A stretch of 34,261 nt of DNA from Gracilariopsis chorda (Eukaryota > Rhodophyta > Florideophyceae > Gracilariales > Gracilariaceae): positions 1-34,261 of the forward strand of contig NBIV01000427.1 of the NCBI GenBank assembly GCA_003194525.1, in the 5' to 3' direction. The notes beneath the pieces were generated by a model. The model saw nothing but the letters and a program-made list of their open reading frames with translations. It was not told the origin of the DNA and did no database searches. Positions 9,759-20,276 of this stretch are shown here, one piece after another (within the stretch, counting starts at the first letter, position 1; every line of letters begins with the position of its first letter). Position numbers and translations under genes: made by a program.

Positions 9759-10937
9759 TCATTCATTATAAGCTTTGATTGTCCTTGCGGAAAAGCTTCC
9801 GACCGTATCTCCTGTTTCATATCTTTCGAAAAGGGATGGTATGCAAGGGTGCGTTTCCAGTGCGTTTTCAGGGTCCGCAAAGGGGGGAAGAGGGAGTGAA
9901 ACGTCGGGGTTTGGACTCATGAACATGGCAAAGCTAACCCGAGATAAAGAGGACACGTCTTTGGGCATCATGACAGCGTGTGGCGCTGCTCGCAGTAGAC
10001 CTCCACTAAGTATTTGAGCCGTTTCTCCAATCTGAAACGCCAAGCAGTGCGGCGGAAAACTAACTTTCTGGGCTCTATCACTGTCCCTGCTCATGATGTG
10101 TAGACCTGCCGCGTCGTCCGGACATTTCCCCGTTGGCACATGCTTATCATCCTCGTAGTAAGAAGCACTGACTAAACCCGTCAAAAGCCCATGATCGTTG
10201 TGATATGCGCACCAAAGATCGTTGTCTTTCCGCACGGGCGAACCGTTTTCAACGTTTGGAAAATAATGGAGCAATCGTCCCTTCGCTGCCGTTGATACCC
10301 TTAACAAATCTGTCAAACTCGGAAGGTTTCCACCCTCTCCTGCTTTCCTCTGCAAATACAGATCGCAATGCCGCGCAATGTGAATGCCAATCTGATTTAT
10401 GTAGCGTCCAATCTTCTTGAAATACATCTCGACATTTGCACATGAAGGTTGCTGAGGCCAGTAGTTCTTGTAATCGTAATGTCTTAGAATGAACCACAAC
10501 AGTCAGGTCAACTCTGAACCATTCCGACACTGGCGAACACTAAAGAGCATGGACGCGAAATGAAACACTTACTTATACTTCTTATGTAAACGAGTACGTT
10601 TCTTTGCGGGGTCGTCGTGAAGAGGATTTGCATAAAAGCTTCCTTTGTTCAGATCCAGAACTCCACTAAACTTCTCGCGTCCACGGCTCCACCCAACGGC
10701 GTACTGCAGTTCTGGAAACTCCAGTTCGTTCAATTCATCTTCCGATAGGCTTGCCAAAGCTCGTGCTCCTTGGAATAGGCACAGTCTGTCATTCTCAAAC
10801 CCTTCATATAAGTTATCAACCAGGAGAACACCAGGTCCATGAGGTCCGAAAGCCTGTTCAACTGCGTGAAGAATCTCATTAACAACGGCGGGCTCTTCGG
10901 ACACGACATCCAGACTCGACAGTGCTCGCAAAGCCAT
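9759..10937 (-). CDS. 2-oxoglutarate/Fe(II)-dependent dioxygenase, isopenicillin-N-synthase-like (two exons, 362 aa)
   Basis: Likely a non-heme iron oxygenase that couples oxidation of a small molecule to decarboxylation of 2-oxoglutarate; the substrate is unknown. Exon 1 is 10573-10937 and exon 2 is 9759-10482, separated by a 90-nt intron that starts GTAAGT and ends TTCTAAG; the joined reading is in frame and gives 362 codons. The ATG at 10935-10937 is the first in frame, with a stop just upstream. Iron ligands are visible as H216 and D218 (YHNDHG) and H290 (AAPHAV), with R303 (SRVSF) as the 2-oxoglutarate-binding Arg. FQIGETAQILSGG is the usual strand before the last His. The N-terminal part (GWSRGREKFSGVLDLNKGSF) resembles a plant/algal subgroup of this superfamily rather than a named enzyme. 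Confidence 0.85.
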
Positions 10938-12066
10938 AATTATCAACTAGGTTAGACTGCAGATCTGTGTGGGCAACAGTGCAAAGACGACTCCAGAAGA
11001 AATCTGTACGATAAGGGCTTCCACTTCTGGACTGGAGCCGAAACACAGACGGAGTCCAGAATGAGAGGGATGGATGATTCGGGTCCTCAAAATGATCAAA
11101 GCGGGAATCAAATTTTTGCAACGATGGAACAAAGGTAAGATGAAAAGGTTCTAGAGAAAACTTTTCACACACACATGCGAACAAGACGTGCCAAGGAACT
11201 GAACTTTGTAAAAAGGCCAGGATGTATCATACAACCTCTCATCCAAAATAAAGAATCAACTTCCGCCTTTTCCTTTGCCCATGATGTAAAGGTTCGTTAG
11301 TTCGTTCATTACTTGTCGTGTAAATTGTCTAATTAAGCCGCCCGCTCTGGCTGAATCCGATACTACCCGAGAGCTTTATCTCATGGAGTGCGCCAAACTT
11401 TATCTTTCACGTAAGACCCTTGATCTTTTCTGTCCCGTGGTAACCCTTTACCAACTTCTACTTTTGATACCAGAATGTAACCGATGACTGCTGCTCGCTG
11501 TAAGGATTAACGTAAACATGCATATGAACATCATGGTATCTTCATCTCTTATCGCTCACCGCAATAAGTTCGCCTCACGCAGTTGCCTCGCGTCGGGACA
11601 GTTGTATAGTATATCCAATTTGATGAGAACTTGTTGTTGTTGCTGTTTGTGGGCGGACGAAGCCTAATTGTGACGTTGACGCACTAACTTTCTAAGAAGC
11701 TAGTCTCCGCCACGAAGGCTAACGTCTCGAGCCTGACCCTGTTGCGGATCCATTTGGCTAACTTCTGATTCACACCTGCAGGAAGATCGGCAAATTATGG
11801 CGGGTGGATTAATGCATTGTGCCGGGCCAAGTAGGTTCACAGGCGGTTCCCGCGTGATCCCTCAGGGGAATACTATTCCAGCAAAAGCGACTTGGCACCG
11901 CAGCTCTAGAGATCAGCTACGACCGCTCCAAGTTCGACCCGTTTCGCCTGGACGAGTTTAACAACATCCCTGGCCTCTTAATTCAAGACAGGGAAGGGGT
12001 AGAACGATAAGATCTTCTTCTTTATTGTGGACATCAGCTTTCTATTACTAAGCTGAAGGAGAGCTT
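10938..12066. other. Long intergenic stretch, no gene recognised
   Basis: About 1.1 kb. The first 200 bp are the upstream region of the dioxygenase gene. Open frames at 10879-11184 and 10947-11132 overlap that exon or its flank and resemble nothing. The part near 12000-12066 may be the 3' tail of the LINE-like remnant on the minus strand. No RNA gene was recognised. Confidence 0.4.
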
Positions 12067-12868
12067 TCAGTAAAAGCTTTCTCTTTTCAGGAAGGCCAAG
12101 AACTTCTGTGGCTCATGTCGGATTAACTGCTGTATAGTTTCCTTACACTTCCTTGGGAGACCAGCTAACAACTCTCTACGGGCTGCATTTGTCCGAGGGC
12201 ATCGATAAACGACATGCTCACAGTCTTTCTTCACGTTCGTTCCACTGTCACATCTGAGCGGGAAAGGGAAGGAATAGCAGAGAAAATAATGGAAAAGACG
12301 AGCCGCGTCAGAACGAAATGGATACGATCTCGGGTCTTCCCGTAGAAGCTTGGTGCTGATCTTTCTATGTTCCGAGATAGTAGCTAGTGAGAGCAAGCAG
12401 CAGTCATCGGTTACATTCCGGGGACCTGAATAGAGATTGGTACTACGGGACAGAGAAAATCTTTCTTTCCGAGGAGCTTTACGTACATAGAGTTTAGCAT
12501 GCTAGACGAAGAAAAGCTCCCTGTAGAGTTAGATTCTACCACAATGCCGTAATCAGGTAACGTGTGCCCATAGAAAAGAAAGAAAAGAGCGTTCTGTTTT
12601 CAAGAAATGTCGCCACAGGATGCAGGGTAGAAACGTGTTTGGTGTAGAATGGTGCGAGCGTTTCTTTAGCCTTTCGCGCACCCTTCTCGCATGTAACAAA
12701 CGCAGGCCGATGCTGAAGAAGCCGTTTTCCTCTAATAGACAACGACAGAGCCGCTCTAACGTCTAGCATATCAACTGGAACTCGTACTTGTTCTTGCAGT
12801 GGCAAACTAAGTCCATGTTTTGCCAGACTGTGACTATAAGATATACAAAACGTACAACTGCTGCGCAA
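12067..12868 (-). pseudogene. Remnant of a LINE-type retrotransposon (RNase H end and C-terminal zinc motif)
   Basis: Two short minus-strand frames are separated by stops. The upstream one (12868-12536) includes SLAKHGLSLPL, which looks like the end of an RNase H domain (the ...ADxLAKxGxSLP segment of I/R1-type LINEs). The downstream one (12396-12067) has RCDSGTNVKKDCEHVVYRCPRTNAARREL, close to the C-terminal zinc-binding pattern C..C..H..CP......R that ends many non-LTR retrotransposon ORF2 proteins. Spacing and order fit one decayed ORF2 3' end. No reverse transcriptase core was seen, so the assignment rests on these two motifs. Confidence 0.5.
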
Positions 12869-13539
12869 GCTTCAAGGCTTTCTGAGGAGAAGGAACTACT
12901 ATGCAGAAGGCGGGTCTTCCCCTTCGAGATGACACCTCACAGAGTCGCCGGTAAAGAAGATTCGCACTCCTTTTTTGAGTAATACCCTGATAGGGACGTG
13001 CCCAAGATTAGGGGAATGAACGGAATCCGGCACCAAGAATATTAAAAATGAGTCAGCTAAACGCGAATCGTTCTTTCATTTGGGAGTGCACATTCCCTTA
13101 GTACACTTATACAAAAGAATTGATCTCAAGGTTCTCAAGGGACCAAAAATGGTGCATGTCTTCTAAATTGCTACATGTGTGATCCACACTGACTTTGCAC
13201 AATCTATTCCTCACAGGTACAATATAATGGCTTCCTGTCTGAAATGAAGAATGTGGGCTAATTACATTGCATCTGTGCACATTCGGCCCAAATTCAATAC
13301 CATTATGACGGCAGAGTTACCGCGATTAGTAAAGACAAAACAGATTTCTCGAAACCATGTTCACTAATGTTCAATAGAGGAGAAGGAAACCTAAATCAGG
13401 TCCATTCGTGAAGGTACAACTGCCGTACACATCATATCATGTGCAAACACACGTTTGAGCTATAGAAAAGGTACATCAGCCGGCCCGTACCTAGTGTGCA
13501 TCAATGATGCAACTTCACTCATTAGCACCTGTCCGAAAT
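12869..13539. other. Intergenic, possible decayed LINE sequence
   Basis: On the minus strand just upstream of 12868 there are broken frames with SSESLEACAAVVRF, which may be decayed RNase H sequence. Beyond about 13000 I see no gene or repeat. Confidence 0.3.
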
Positions 13540-13830
13540 CTAATACAAAACCATATCCCGAGCCTCTACAAGGAGAGGAATGAATTCCGAGAGTGAGACA
13601 GGCCTTGGCAGTGTGACGCATCCTGATGTTCCAAGTGTTCTGTGTAGCTCCTCCACCTCAGATGCGCTGAGTGGGGAGTTTCTTTTGGGTGCGTAGTTCG
13701 GCTTGAGGGTCGTCCACTCTTCACGTTGCTTAACCCATCTTTGGTAGCCTACGTTATCAAAGGGAATCACGTGTTCAGCCCGAGGCTCTTTCTTGACGGC
13801 GCGACGCGCCTTACGGGTGATCGCATGCAT
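13540..13830 (-). CDS. Small DUF4050-like (Gag1-clamp-like) protein, 96 aa
   Basis: A true ATG at 13828-13830 starts a 96-residue basic protein. Residues of about 28-94 (YQRWVKQREEWTTLK ... LSASEVEELHRTLGTSGC ... PVSLSEFIPLLVEARD) resemble PF13259/DUF4050: a Trp-containing WVKQREEW helix, then a polar stretch, then a proline-hydrophobic end of the type P(I/V)SLxEFIPLLVE, as in plant and fungal members. Function in the family is poorly known. The N-terminal 20 residues are very basic (ITRKARRAVKKEPR). The fit is by pattern only. It is flanked by long non-coding DNA on both sides. Confidence 0.5.
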   Translation of the reverse strand: MHAITRKARRAVKKEPRAEHVIPFDNVGYQRWVKQREEWTTLKPNYAPKRNSPLSASEVEELHRTLGTSGCVTLPRPVSLSEFIPLLVEARDMVLY

Positions 13831-14157
13831 TAAAGCACGCAGGCAGGATGCGCGCGGTGGCGCAGTATTTGTTGGAGCTGCCCCAGAATTGAATGTTGAG
13901 GAAGATGAAGCACTGAAGGAGAAAGCGCGGTGGCGGATGCGGTCACGACGAAAGCTGTGGTGAGGCGTGATTGTGAGGAAGACGTGTGGAGTAGTTTAGG
14001 AAGATCTCAAAGCAAGGACTTGGACATGCTGTAGGGGTCAGCTGGGAGCGAGGGCGGAAGAGCGAATCAAAAACCCTGGGCCCTATATACTGTACTAGCT
14101 ACTAGATTTCGCCATACTCCTGTAGCCGTTTACTCCTATCCCAATGTACCTGTAAGG
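13831..14157. other. Upstream region of the DUF4050-like gene
   Basis: About 330 bp with no open frame of interest. The stretch at 14085-14110 contains repeated CTAG-type tetramers that lead toward the foldback repeat. Confidence 0.3.
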
Positions 14158-14265
14158 GATTGCTACCCTAGCTAGTAAGGTTAGATTGCTAGCAATCTAC
14201 TGCATATTATGCATGTTATGCAGTGGATTGCTAGCAATTGGTAACCTTACTAGGGTATGCAGTGC
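14158..14265. repeat. Foldback (inverted) repeat, MITE-like
   Basis: Two arms of about 45 bp face each other around the centre near 14209. Both contain CCCTAG, TAAGGTTA, ATTGCTAGCAAT and ACTGCATA in inverted order; GATTGCTAGCAATC is itself a palindrome. Arms differ by a few substitutions and one 4-nt indel. Such a compact foldback suits a small non-autonomous element or a strong hairpin. No coding capacity. Confidence 0.7.
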
Positions 14266-14492
14266 ATATCTGAGACTTTGTCATATAGCAGTGACCTTCT
14301 TGTCAGTCTTGAATCCTATCTACCTGCACATGTAAGTTGTCCCACCAGCACGAGACACCAATACAAGAGTCTTTCTCGGATTTGAGTAAAACTCCTCATA
14401 CGAGCTGTCGTCTCGGTTTATGGGCGCGCGCTACTAATTCCGAATGCGTGATAGGAATCGGTTTATTTAGTTTAAGGAGTGTGTGAGTCCTG

Positions 14493-15233
14493 TTAGAGAA
14501 GCTTGGTATCTATTGCACTTATAACAGCTTCAATGGCATTCTCGGAGTACATCGTAAAATCGGCGTTACTAAAGAGCAGCCACACTTTGTGTCTCTCATG
14601 GGTAGTAGAAACGGTACGGAGGAGACTGCTGAGTCTTGACATTTGCGACACCTGCGGAATGCGATCCAATCTCAGCGCGCAAGCAAAATCATATGTCCAG
14701 TCATAGTCTGCATTAGCGTCATCTGTCGGTCTAGGCCATTCTTTTCCACCACTTTTAAGATAATCCAACAACTTTGATTTGGGATAGGTGCGACTGACGA
14801 TTTTCTTTGCTTGCCTGAGAATACTAGCGATGTGCGAAGATTTTAGCATTGAAGTCGCGTGAGCCTCACGGATATCAATATATGCATTTGCCAACACTAA
14901 ACCTCCAATGTCTGAAGGTCGCAGCTGGCGGCGTTCTAGACCCTCCAGAGCACGCGCTGCGTCAGAATACAATTTGAGAGCCTCTGGTTTGTCATGCGAG
15001 AGGCATTCGAGAAGAAGATCCGAACATGCGGTTGGATGAAACAAGCGTGAAGATTGTGTGTCATGAATGACGTTGCGCGCATTTGGGTCACACAAACACT
15101 TCACAAAAGCCAGGACATCGGGGTTTATACTGAAAGCCTTCACGAGTTTTTCGTCTTTCATGAGGTCATAGGTGTTGCATCGATCACTTCTGTGACTGGA
15201 ATGAGTTGACGTCCTTGCTAAGATTCCTTTACA
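14493..15233 (-). CDS. APC1: C-terminal domain of APC1 in shifted frame
   Basis: This frame is open across the stop of the main part and reads GCKGILART immediately after the break, which aligns with the GxxSLL(A/S) segment that follows the DPxG motif in other APC1 proteins. Further on, KAFSINPDVLAFVKCLCDP matches the family's AFTSDPALLSFAEYFCKP region, and the remainder has the helical C-terminal domain. So this is the true end of APC1, not a separate gene. One extra base in the G4 run would restore one frame. An 80-nt intron (GTGTAA to AAAG) could also join them but would delete the conserved SLLA-like segment. Together the protein would be about 1,790 residues, in the usual APC1 range. Confidence 0.88.
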   Translation of the reverse strand, partial: CKGILARTSTHSSHRSDRCNTYDLMKDEKLVKAFSINPDVLAFVKCLCDPNARNVIHDTQSSRLFHPTACSDLLLECLSHDKPEALKLYSDAARALEGLERRQLRPSDIGGLVLANAYIDIREAHATSMLKSSHIASILRQAKKIVSRTYPKSKLLDYLKSGGKEWPRPTDDANADYDWTYDFACALRLDRIPQVSQMSRLSSLLRTVSTTHERHKVWLLFSNADFTMYSENAIEAVISAIDTKLL

Positions 15234-18200
15234 CCCCTTGGATCATCCGTGTATGGAAGGTGCCCGGTTTGGCGTTTGACAAATACTATCTGATTGCGAG
15301 TGTTGGAATACCATCCTCTGTCTCTCAACGGAGGATTAATGGTAAACACGGAAGGCAAATACCGCTCGCTGACGGTAGCTATAGCCGAGATTTTCTTCGC
15401 TTCCGGTACTATACATGGGGCCTTCAAGGCCAACTTGGATCCGTCACGTAATCGAATCTCAACATCCACACAACAGGGCCTACCAGTATCAATGTCACGC
15501 GGCTCTATGCATCGAGGCTCTACGGCAAGAACATATAAGTGTCGCATTGCCTGCAAATGATACCTGTTATCATTGGTACTGTTAGGAAAATGAGGATATA
15601 TGGCGCAAAGAAGGCCAGCTATGGCAGTGGCACTCGTTCCAAATGTTAGGCATCCTCCTCCTAAAAACAAGAAGCCGACTGCCATATGCATTGCGAGATG
15701 AAAACCGTATCTTTCGCTACCTGAAGAAGCTCTTGCCTTCCGCAGTCGTCTTAATAATCGAAAGATAGCCAGGTCACCAGATCCGGCACCAACAATAGAT
15801 ATAGCTAATGATAATGAGCACAAACACGTCATAAGCACCCATTCAAGTGGATCAGATCTGCTTCCTCGCTGTTGTAAAGCACTCTCGAAAGATAGGCATG
15901 CTTTTTTAAGCAACCCCACGGCAGCTGTATCGTTTGTACCTGCATACTTCAGCGCTAAAACCGTGCAAGCTCCAGCAACTGCAAAAGCCCTCGCTTGCAA
16001 TACCCCTTGAATATCTACCTCGTTCTCGCGGTAGACATCGGTAATATTCACTTTTCCAAGTATGTCAAAGATTTCTAACTTCCCAGTCGTGCTCCTTCCG
16101 TGCAAGAGATGAGGAATGGTATTGAATAACCATTCTTCCCGGGCAATAATCTCATCCCACATAATTAAAGATCTTGTCATAATGCGTAAGAACACATGCT
16201 GGGGCCTGGCTCTATCCAAAGAGTATAGAGTACTGGGTAGTACAATCCGTGATGCCATCGACTTATTGTTGGTTTTCATGTGTATCAATGACAGAGCGAT
16301 CAATGCCCCAGGGGAGACCACATCAGAATTAACAAAACTACCCTCCCTCACTCGAGAAGTCTCCGACTCTGCAATAGAAGAGCCAGGACGAGCTTGGCCA
16401 TGCCCTGAAACAGCACCGCTTCTTGTGGATTCAGCATCGTTCTTCATCTTTTGTACACCCATTTGATCTGTAGGACCACCGTTGGCATACAATAGCAGCC
16501 TATCAATGTACTTGGTATCGGCTGCAGCAAAAGATGATGACCCACTGCCTAGGCAAAGCATCCCGATTGATATTCCAGCTGCAAGAGAAACTCCTTCTCT
16601 GTCATCTACTGGATCCCCTGGGTTCGGGGATCGTGCTAGTTCGGCAAAAAGTCCTTCGATAATCGTTTGATCCGGAGACCCACGGTGCAAAAGCCCGAGG
16701 CCGAGAATTGCCGCAGTTTGGACATTCATGGTAACATTGAAGTCTGGAACTGCAAATCCTGGCCCATTGAAGTGCTTGATGTGAAGACACATCATCTTTG
16801 TCAATTTCTCGTGCGTAGACCCAACATGACCTGCAGCGAGGCCAAGCATAAGGCCAATTGACGTTAGCTCATGTCGGGGTACAAGGTATTGATAGTAATC
16901 TGTGTTTCGAAGCACCGGCAAATATCCTCCAAGACCCAATGCCAACAGCATACCGGCATGTGTTGCGTCACCAGCTCCTTCACTTGGTTTATGATTCACG
17001 ATCCATGATCTTGTAAGGATATGCCCGGCACCACAATCGCTATCCTCTTCTGCAGCCACTATGCGAAGGCCTGCTGCAACACCGTTGTGAAAGTTGCTCC
17101 ACTGTAGATTCTTCGAGTCTGTCTGGGAAACAGTAACTTTAGCTCCATTTTGAGCAAACAGCTTGCCACTCAGGCAAATTGGAGGCACAGGTAAAGATTG
17201 TGTCGGGTCAGAGGGAACAAATGTCCGCAAAGTGAACGCGCCCCTACCTACCGGGGCTGCTAGCCTCTTCCGAAGCAAAGCTTCGAGCTTAAACCTTTGC
17301 TCAGCAAGTATATCGAAATCCTGAGGAGTTACACCTGTTGGTACATGTATCGGAGTCATAATGGTGAAGTCCGTAGATCGAAGGATCCTTTTAACTTCCT
17401 CGAGTCTTCTGTCCTCGCCAAATCTCAGCTTGTGTATATCACCGCTCATTTCGCAACCGTCCTTCTTACCTTTTAAATCTATGGAGTTCAAGGAATCTGC
17501 ATTCTTATTACGTGACAGATATCGCCCTCTCGTTGAGTTGTTGTCGACTGATAGAGACAACAGGGTACCTTTAGCCCGTATCTGGAGAAGAGCCAGATCT
17601 TCGTTCGTAGGAATATGGTCTCCTCTTGTTTCATCACTTCCCTGATTGGGTGATGTACCACCGAAAATATCTTCTCTTCCAATAAGCGCAAACGCTTCTA
17701 ACGGCCATGACAACTTGGGACCCTGACGACATACCCACAACGCGTCTTGAAGAGGAAGGGCAACTCCAAATGGAAGAGAATCAAGGTCTGCTCGAAGAAA
17801 GTTATCTCGCACCATAGCCAGAACAGTCGCCTCAGATTTCGAAGCTTGGTCCAAACCTCGTCGTGAGCTGTGAAGGCACTCGTAGTAACTGATAAGCCGT
17901 CTCGATAGTTCAAAAGGACTTTTCGCTCGCCATGAAGCCACGAGAGCTGGGTGCTGAACTTCTGAAACCGTTCGCATGGATAACAGGTGGGCATACTCGT
18001 TAGCCTTCTGAAAGTCATGGTATACTGCCTTCTCCAATGCAGCCAATAGAGACAGTGCTCTGAGCTGTTCCTTTTGAGATTGAGCTTCTACAGGATTCGC
18101 CAAATCAACTAGTTCCGGGAAATCTCTGACGTAATGATCGACAAATGATGTGGCACCTATTGCCCTGGCGAGTATTACGTTCAAATAGGCTAGACGGTAG

Positions 18201-19855
18201 AGCATGTTGTGCCCGAGTTTATCGAACTTGTAATTCTCGTACAAAAGATGCAAAGCACGCAATATGGTAGCGAACGTGTCAAAATCTGCAGGGTTCATGA
18301 ATGCTCTCGTTTGATCATGGTTTCCAAAAAAGCTTGTCAGAGGGCCATAGGTCCTTCTTCGACCCTTGAGGGTGTGGAACGTAGATTTCTGTAAAGAATT
18401 CCAGTGATCATCGGAGTATTCAATTATATCGTCGTTGTGGTCTTCCATTCTGTCTGGGTCTGATGCGTCACAAGAGCTACCCGATGCACGACGCAAAATA
18501 ACGCTCTGAAACAAGTCCCACTCCGCATCCGCTCCGGAAGGACAGGGATCTGCCTGCTGTATTCGCGCGATAAGCATGTCATGGTAAACAGCCATAACTC
18601 GAGTCAGACTATCAGTGCTTTCGAACAAAAACGAAAGAGCTGAAATACATGCATTGACGAGAGGACTGCGAAAACAATAATCGTGTAACTTATATCGCAC
18701 CCTCCGTCCATTGCAGTCACTCAGACTGAACTCATTGCCCACTCCATCAATTAAAGTTAGATTCGATACAGGTGATGGCGGTTCAAGTTCAACAGTACAT
18801 AATCTGTTGCGACCTATAAACAATGATATGCTTCCGTTACTGTGTCGTATCAGTACATCAAGACATGAATGCGGACGTCTGATTGAAAGAACAGGCACAG
18901 CACTCGCAACATCTCTCACACGGAACGCTGGATCTGCCCGCATAACAGAGAGATCTTTTGGGTTTAGCTTCAAGGAAAGACCAGTTAACGCCCCTGCAGT
19001 AACTATGCAAAGCACAAGAAGCCCATGTAAATCATGAGCGAGGAAAACCGACGCCTGTTTGTCTTCGCTCAGGCTCGAGGCAAAGATTTGAGATGGTACG
19101 AGAATCTTTCGACGTGGTTGAACGTCAAGAAGATATGGAGGGTCCTCAGGGGGCGCTGCAGATGCAATAAGCGCAGCAATAGGATCAACTGCTCTTGGGG
19201 TAGACACTTGCGTGTCTGGCTCGTCTTCTGTTTGAGAGTAAGTCCATATGCAAAGATCATTGGTGGTACGTGAAACAATGATTGGTAGATCAATTGAAAC
19301 GCATATAACTCGATGGGAAGTTGGTAATAGAAGCGGCGTCATTTCATGCAATGGATGGGAAAGATAGTAGTATTGCGGAGTAGATTTCAACTTGCGGGAT
19401 ACCTCAACAATAAGTCCAGACGAAGGTACAAACAATCTCGTAATAGATGTGGCTGAATATCGAGCATCAGGCACGGGGCATTCGTAGACGTCACCACTTG
19501 GCGTCGATATAGTGATGTACTGGGAAGAGGCGATGCAGAAAGAAGCCGAAACCAGCGGCTTCCATGCAAGATTGATTGGTAACGATGAATCAGGGAAATC
19601 CGTTGTTACTTTTCCATCTAACGGCTGAAAATGAGCAAGAGCAGTGGCAATCGGAATCTCGCCAGAAGGAAGAGATGCAGCCCTTAAAACAAGGCCATCG
19701 ACAACCCATTTTGAGATATGGCCTGAGAACGACGGCCTCGTGATAAGAGAGTGTTGAGATGAAAAATTCCATGACGGCCATATTGCCGGGTCGCAGACAT
19801 GCTGCACTGTCGAGTCTGACTGTATCTCAGCGGGTAAGGCCCGCATAGTCGCCAT
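15218..19855 (-). CDS. APC1: Anaphase-promoting complex subunit 1 (APC1), main part
   Basis: Largest scaffold subunit of the APC/C ubiquitin ligase that triggers anaphase and mitotic exit. The ATG is at 19853-19855; an upstream TTG is in frame but less likely. The N-terminal half looks like the APC1 WD40-type beta-propeller region. The proteasome/cyclosome (PC) repeats are plain: MLLALGLGGYLPVL, SIGLMLGLAAGHVGS, TAAILGLGLLHRGSPD and SLAAGISIGMLCLGSG. Downstream, FVKRQTGHLPYTDDPRG matches the conserved YVKRRAGHLSYKEDPHG segment of APC1. The frame then hits a stop at 15218-15220 while the family continues for about 240 more residues, found in the next frame. The break lies at a GGGG run (plus-strand CCCC at 15234-15237). 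Confidence 0.92.
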   Translation of the reverse strand: MATMRALPAEIQSDSTVQHVCDPAIWPSWNFSSQHSLITRPSFSGHISKWVVDGLVLRAASLPSGEIPIATALAHFQPLDGKVTTDFPDSSLPINLAWKPLVSASFCIASSQYITISTPSGDVYECPVPDARYSATSITRLFVPSSGLIVEVSRKLKSTPQYYYLSHPLHEMTPLLLPTSHRVICVSIDLPIIVSRTTNDLCIWTYSQTEDEPDTQVSTPRAVDPIAALIASAAPPEDPPYLLDVQPRRKILVPSQIFASSLSEDKQASVFLAHDLHGLLVLCIVTAGALTGLSLKLNPKDLSVMRADPAFRVRDVASAVPVLSIRRPHSCLDVLIRHSNGSISLFIGRNRLCTVELEPPSPVSNLTLIDGVGNEFSLSDCNGRRVRYKLHDYCFRSPLVNACISALSFLFESTDSLTRVMAVYHDMLIARIQQADPCPSGADAEWDLFQSVILRRASGSSCDASDPDRMEDHNDDIIEYSDDHWNSLQKSTFHTLKGRRRTYGPLTSFFGNHDQTRAFMNPADFDTFATILRALHLLYENYKFDKLGHNMLYRLAYLNVILARAIGATSFVDHYVRDFPELVDLANPVEAQSQKEQLRALSLLAALEKAVYHDFQKANEYAHLLSMRTVSEVQHPALVASWRAKSPFELSRRLISYYECLHSSRRGLDQASKSEATVLAMVRDNFLRADLDSLPFGVALPLQDALWVCRQGPKLSWPLEAFALIGREDIFGGTSPNQGSDETRGDHIPTNEDLALLQIRAKGTLLSLSVDNNSTRGRYLSRNKNADSLNSIDLKGKKDGCEMSGDIHKLRFGEDRRLEEVKRILRSTDFTIMTPIHVPTGVTPQDFDILAEQRFKLEALLRKRLAAPVGRGAFTLRTFVPSDPTQSLPVPPICLSGKLFAQNGAKVTVSQTDSKNLQWSNFHNGVAAGLRIVAAEEDSDCGAGHILTRSWIVNHKPSEGAGDATHAGMLLALGLGGYLPVLRNTDYYQYLVPRHELTSIGLMLGLAAGHVGSTHEKLTKMMCLHIKHFNGPGFAVPDFNVTMNVQTAAILGLGLLHRGSPDQTIIEGLFAELARSPNPGDPVDDREGVSLAAGISIGMLCLGSGSSSFAAADTKYIDRLLLYANGGPTDQMGVQKMKNDAESTRSGAVSGHGQARPGSSIAESETSRVREGSFVNSDVVSPGALIALSLIHMKTNNKSMASRIVLPSTLYSLDRARPQHVFLRIMTRSLIMWDEIIAREEWLFNTIPHLLHGRSTTGKLEIFDILGKVNITDVYRENEVDIQGVLQARAFAVAGACTVLALKYAGTNDTAAVGLLKKACLSFESALQQRGSRSDPLEWVLMTCLCSLSLAISIVGAGSGDLAIFRLLRRLRKARASSGSERYGFHLAMHMAVGFLFLGGGCLTFGTSATAIAGLLCAIYPHFPNSTNDNRYHLQAMRHLYVLAVEPRCIEPRDIDTGRPCCVDVEIRLRDGSKLALKAPCIVPEAKKISAIATVSERYLPSVFTINPPLRDRGWYSNTRNQIVFVKRQTGHLPYTDDPRGVKES

Positions 19856-20276
19856 GACCGGTTCTAAACAATAGATCAAGTTTTGTCGGTCTCATTCGAA
19901 TCTCTTCGCTCTTCGATTTGTGGATATGTGTACGCTCTAGAACAGTTATGTACTGCTAATACTTTGATATGTACGACGACGAAAGCACGTCAAATTGCCC
20001 TCCGTAGATCCTGAGACATGCTCCTGTGAATCACTGTCAAAGTTCTGCAGACGCGATTGAGCTTTCTCATGAAAGAGGAATAGCGGATCAAAAGGTCGAA
20101 GGGCCTCGTGCAGTACCTTCGTACCTACTCTTGTAGAAACCAAAAAAAGTTAAAATAGAGCATTTTGTTCTACCCTTTATCCTGTGGCTCTTGTGTTTAC
20201 AGTTCTGACAAGTTCTTTTTCGGAAATCGTTGGCGTTCTTCTCGCTTTGCAACAGGAACGTATCGGTCGCAGCGAC
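19856..20276. other. Divergent promoter region between APC1 and typA
   Basis: About 420 bp separate the ATG codons of two divergently transcribed genes. No TATA element stands out. In-frame sequence upstream of the typA ATG is open back to 20184 but has only GTG starts. Confidence 0.4.

Noticed and set aside
15158..15237. An 80-nt intron joining the two APC1 frames
   Set aside because: It would remove the GCKGILART segment that fits the family, the acceptor has no pyrimidine tract, and a one-base indel explains the break more simply.
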